A DNA stretch of 64,000 nt from an uncultured Dokdonia sp. (GTDB taxonomy: Bacteria > Bacteroidota > Bacteroidia > Flavobacteriales > Flavobacteriaceae): NCBI GenBank assembly GCA_947503305.1, contig CANNDF010000001.1:1-64000 (forward strand), given 5' to 3'. The notes beneath the pieces are model-generated. The model was not told the DNA's origin and made no database searches. It saw nothing but the letters and a program-made list of their open reading frames with translations. Each line of letters begins with the position of its first letter. Position 1 is the stretch's first letter. This document shows positions 63,999-64,000 of the stretch, piece by piece. The translations under genes and the position numbers were made by a program.

Positions 63999-64000
63999 TA

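Noticed and set aside
1-64000. tRNA, rRNA, CRISPR arrays, integrases or insertion sequences
   Set aside because: I looked on both strands and saw no clover-leaf-like GGTTCRA segments, regularly spaced direct repeats or transposase motifs.

Overview
The window looks like a marine-type member of the Flavobacteriaceae (Bacteroidota). It is AT-rich. It has the gliding genes gldE and gldD beside ssb, type IX secretion sorting tails, a CarboxypepD_reg-like TonB receptor, ATP-type PEP carboxykinase, LytTR signalling and TAnnTTTG-type -7 promoter boxes. A perfect 14-bp palindrome, GCTTTCGCGAAAGC, occurs 11 times in 64 kb. This is far above chance, and it falls in all three codon frames of genes and directly after stop codons. 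I saw no rRNA, tRNA, CRISPR array or intact insertion sequence.

Layout. 1-2366: the 5' part of a very large secreted adhesin-like gene running off the left edge, then a doubtful ORF with a strong hairpin. 3151-5894: nitroreductase, the site-2 protease RseP and a SCO1-type copper chaperone. 6004-8533: iron uptake by FeoA, FeoB and a 46-aa Cys-rich membrane protein. 8530-16546 (minus): a metal regulon, made of a DtxR/MntR regulator, a four-gene metal ABC importer, a TonB receptor and a thioredoxin-like protein. Two nearly identical 20-bp inverted repeats precede the two transcription units and are the likely operators. 16716-25620: recX, rng, a 30-aa basic protein, HU, mutY, then ssb-gldE-gldD, with an AraC regulator and a small secreted protein between mutY and ssb, then an EamA transporter. 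25699-35030: pckA, a DUF423 gene, a saccharopine-dehydrogenase-like gene, a tandem duplication of a secreted FG-GAP/ASPIC protein, and recQ.

35230-45383 is the most unusual part. It is a long plus-strand array that starts with a Crp/Fnr regulator under a good promoter. Three genes carry complete Rieske [2Fe-2S] motifs fused to different partners: an FMN/3Fe-4S glutamate-synthase-like domain, a thiamine-diphosphate enzyme, and a six-helix ferric-reductase-like membrane domain. Around them lie two small membrane proteins, a membrane-anchored protein with a Cys/His motif, an unrecognised protein, a K+ channel and a Na+/H+ antiporter. The array ends with a DUF5706/Pycsar-effector-like membrane protein interrupted by one in-frame TAA. 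I infer a redox and ion-homeostasis system; its substrate cannot be read from the sequence.

45455-53854: SLC13 symporter, class III nucleotide cyclase, two serine hydrolases of the beta-lactamase fold, a LytS/LytR-type two-component pair and a GTP cyclohydrolase II homologue. 54125-64000: a surface-glycan locus with an MsbA-like ABC exporter, four glycosyltransferases, an FkbM methyltransferase, an AlgX/AlgI-like O-acetylation pair and a cupin/JmjC-like protein cut by the right edge.
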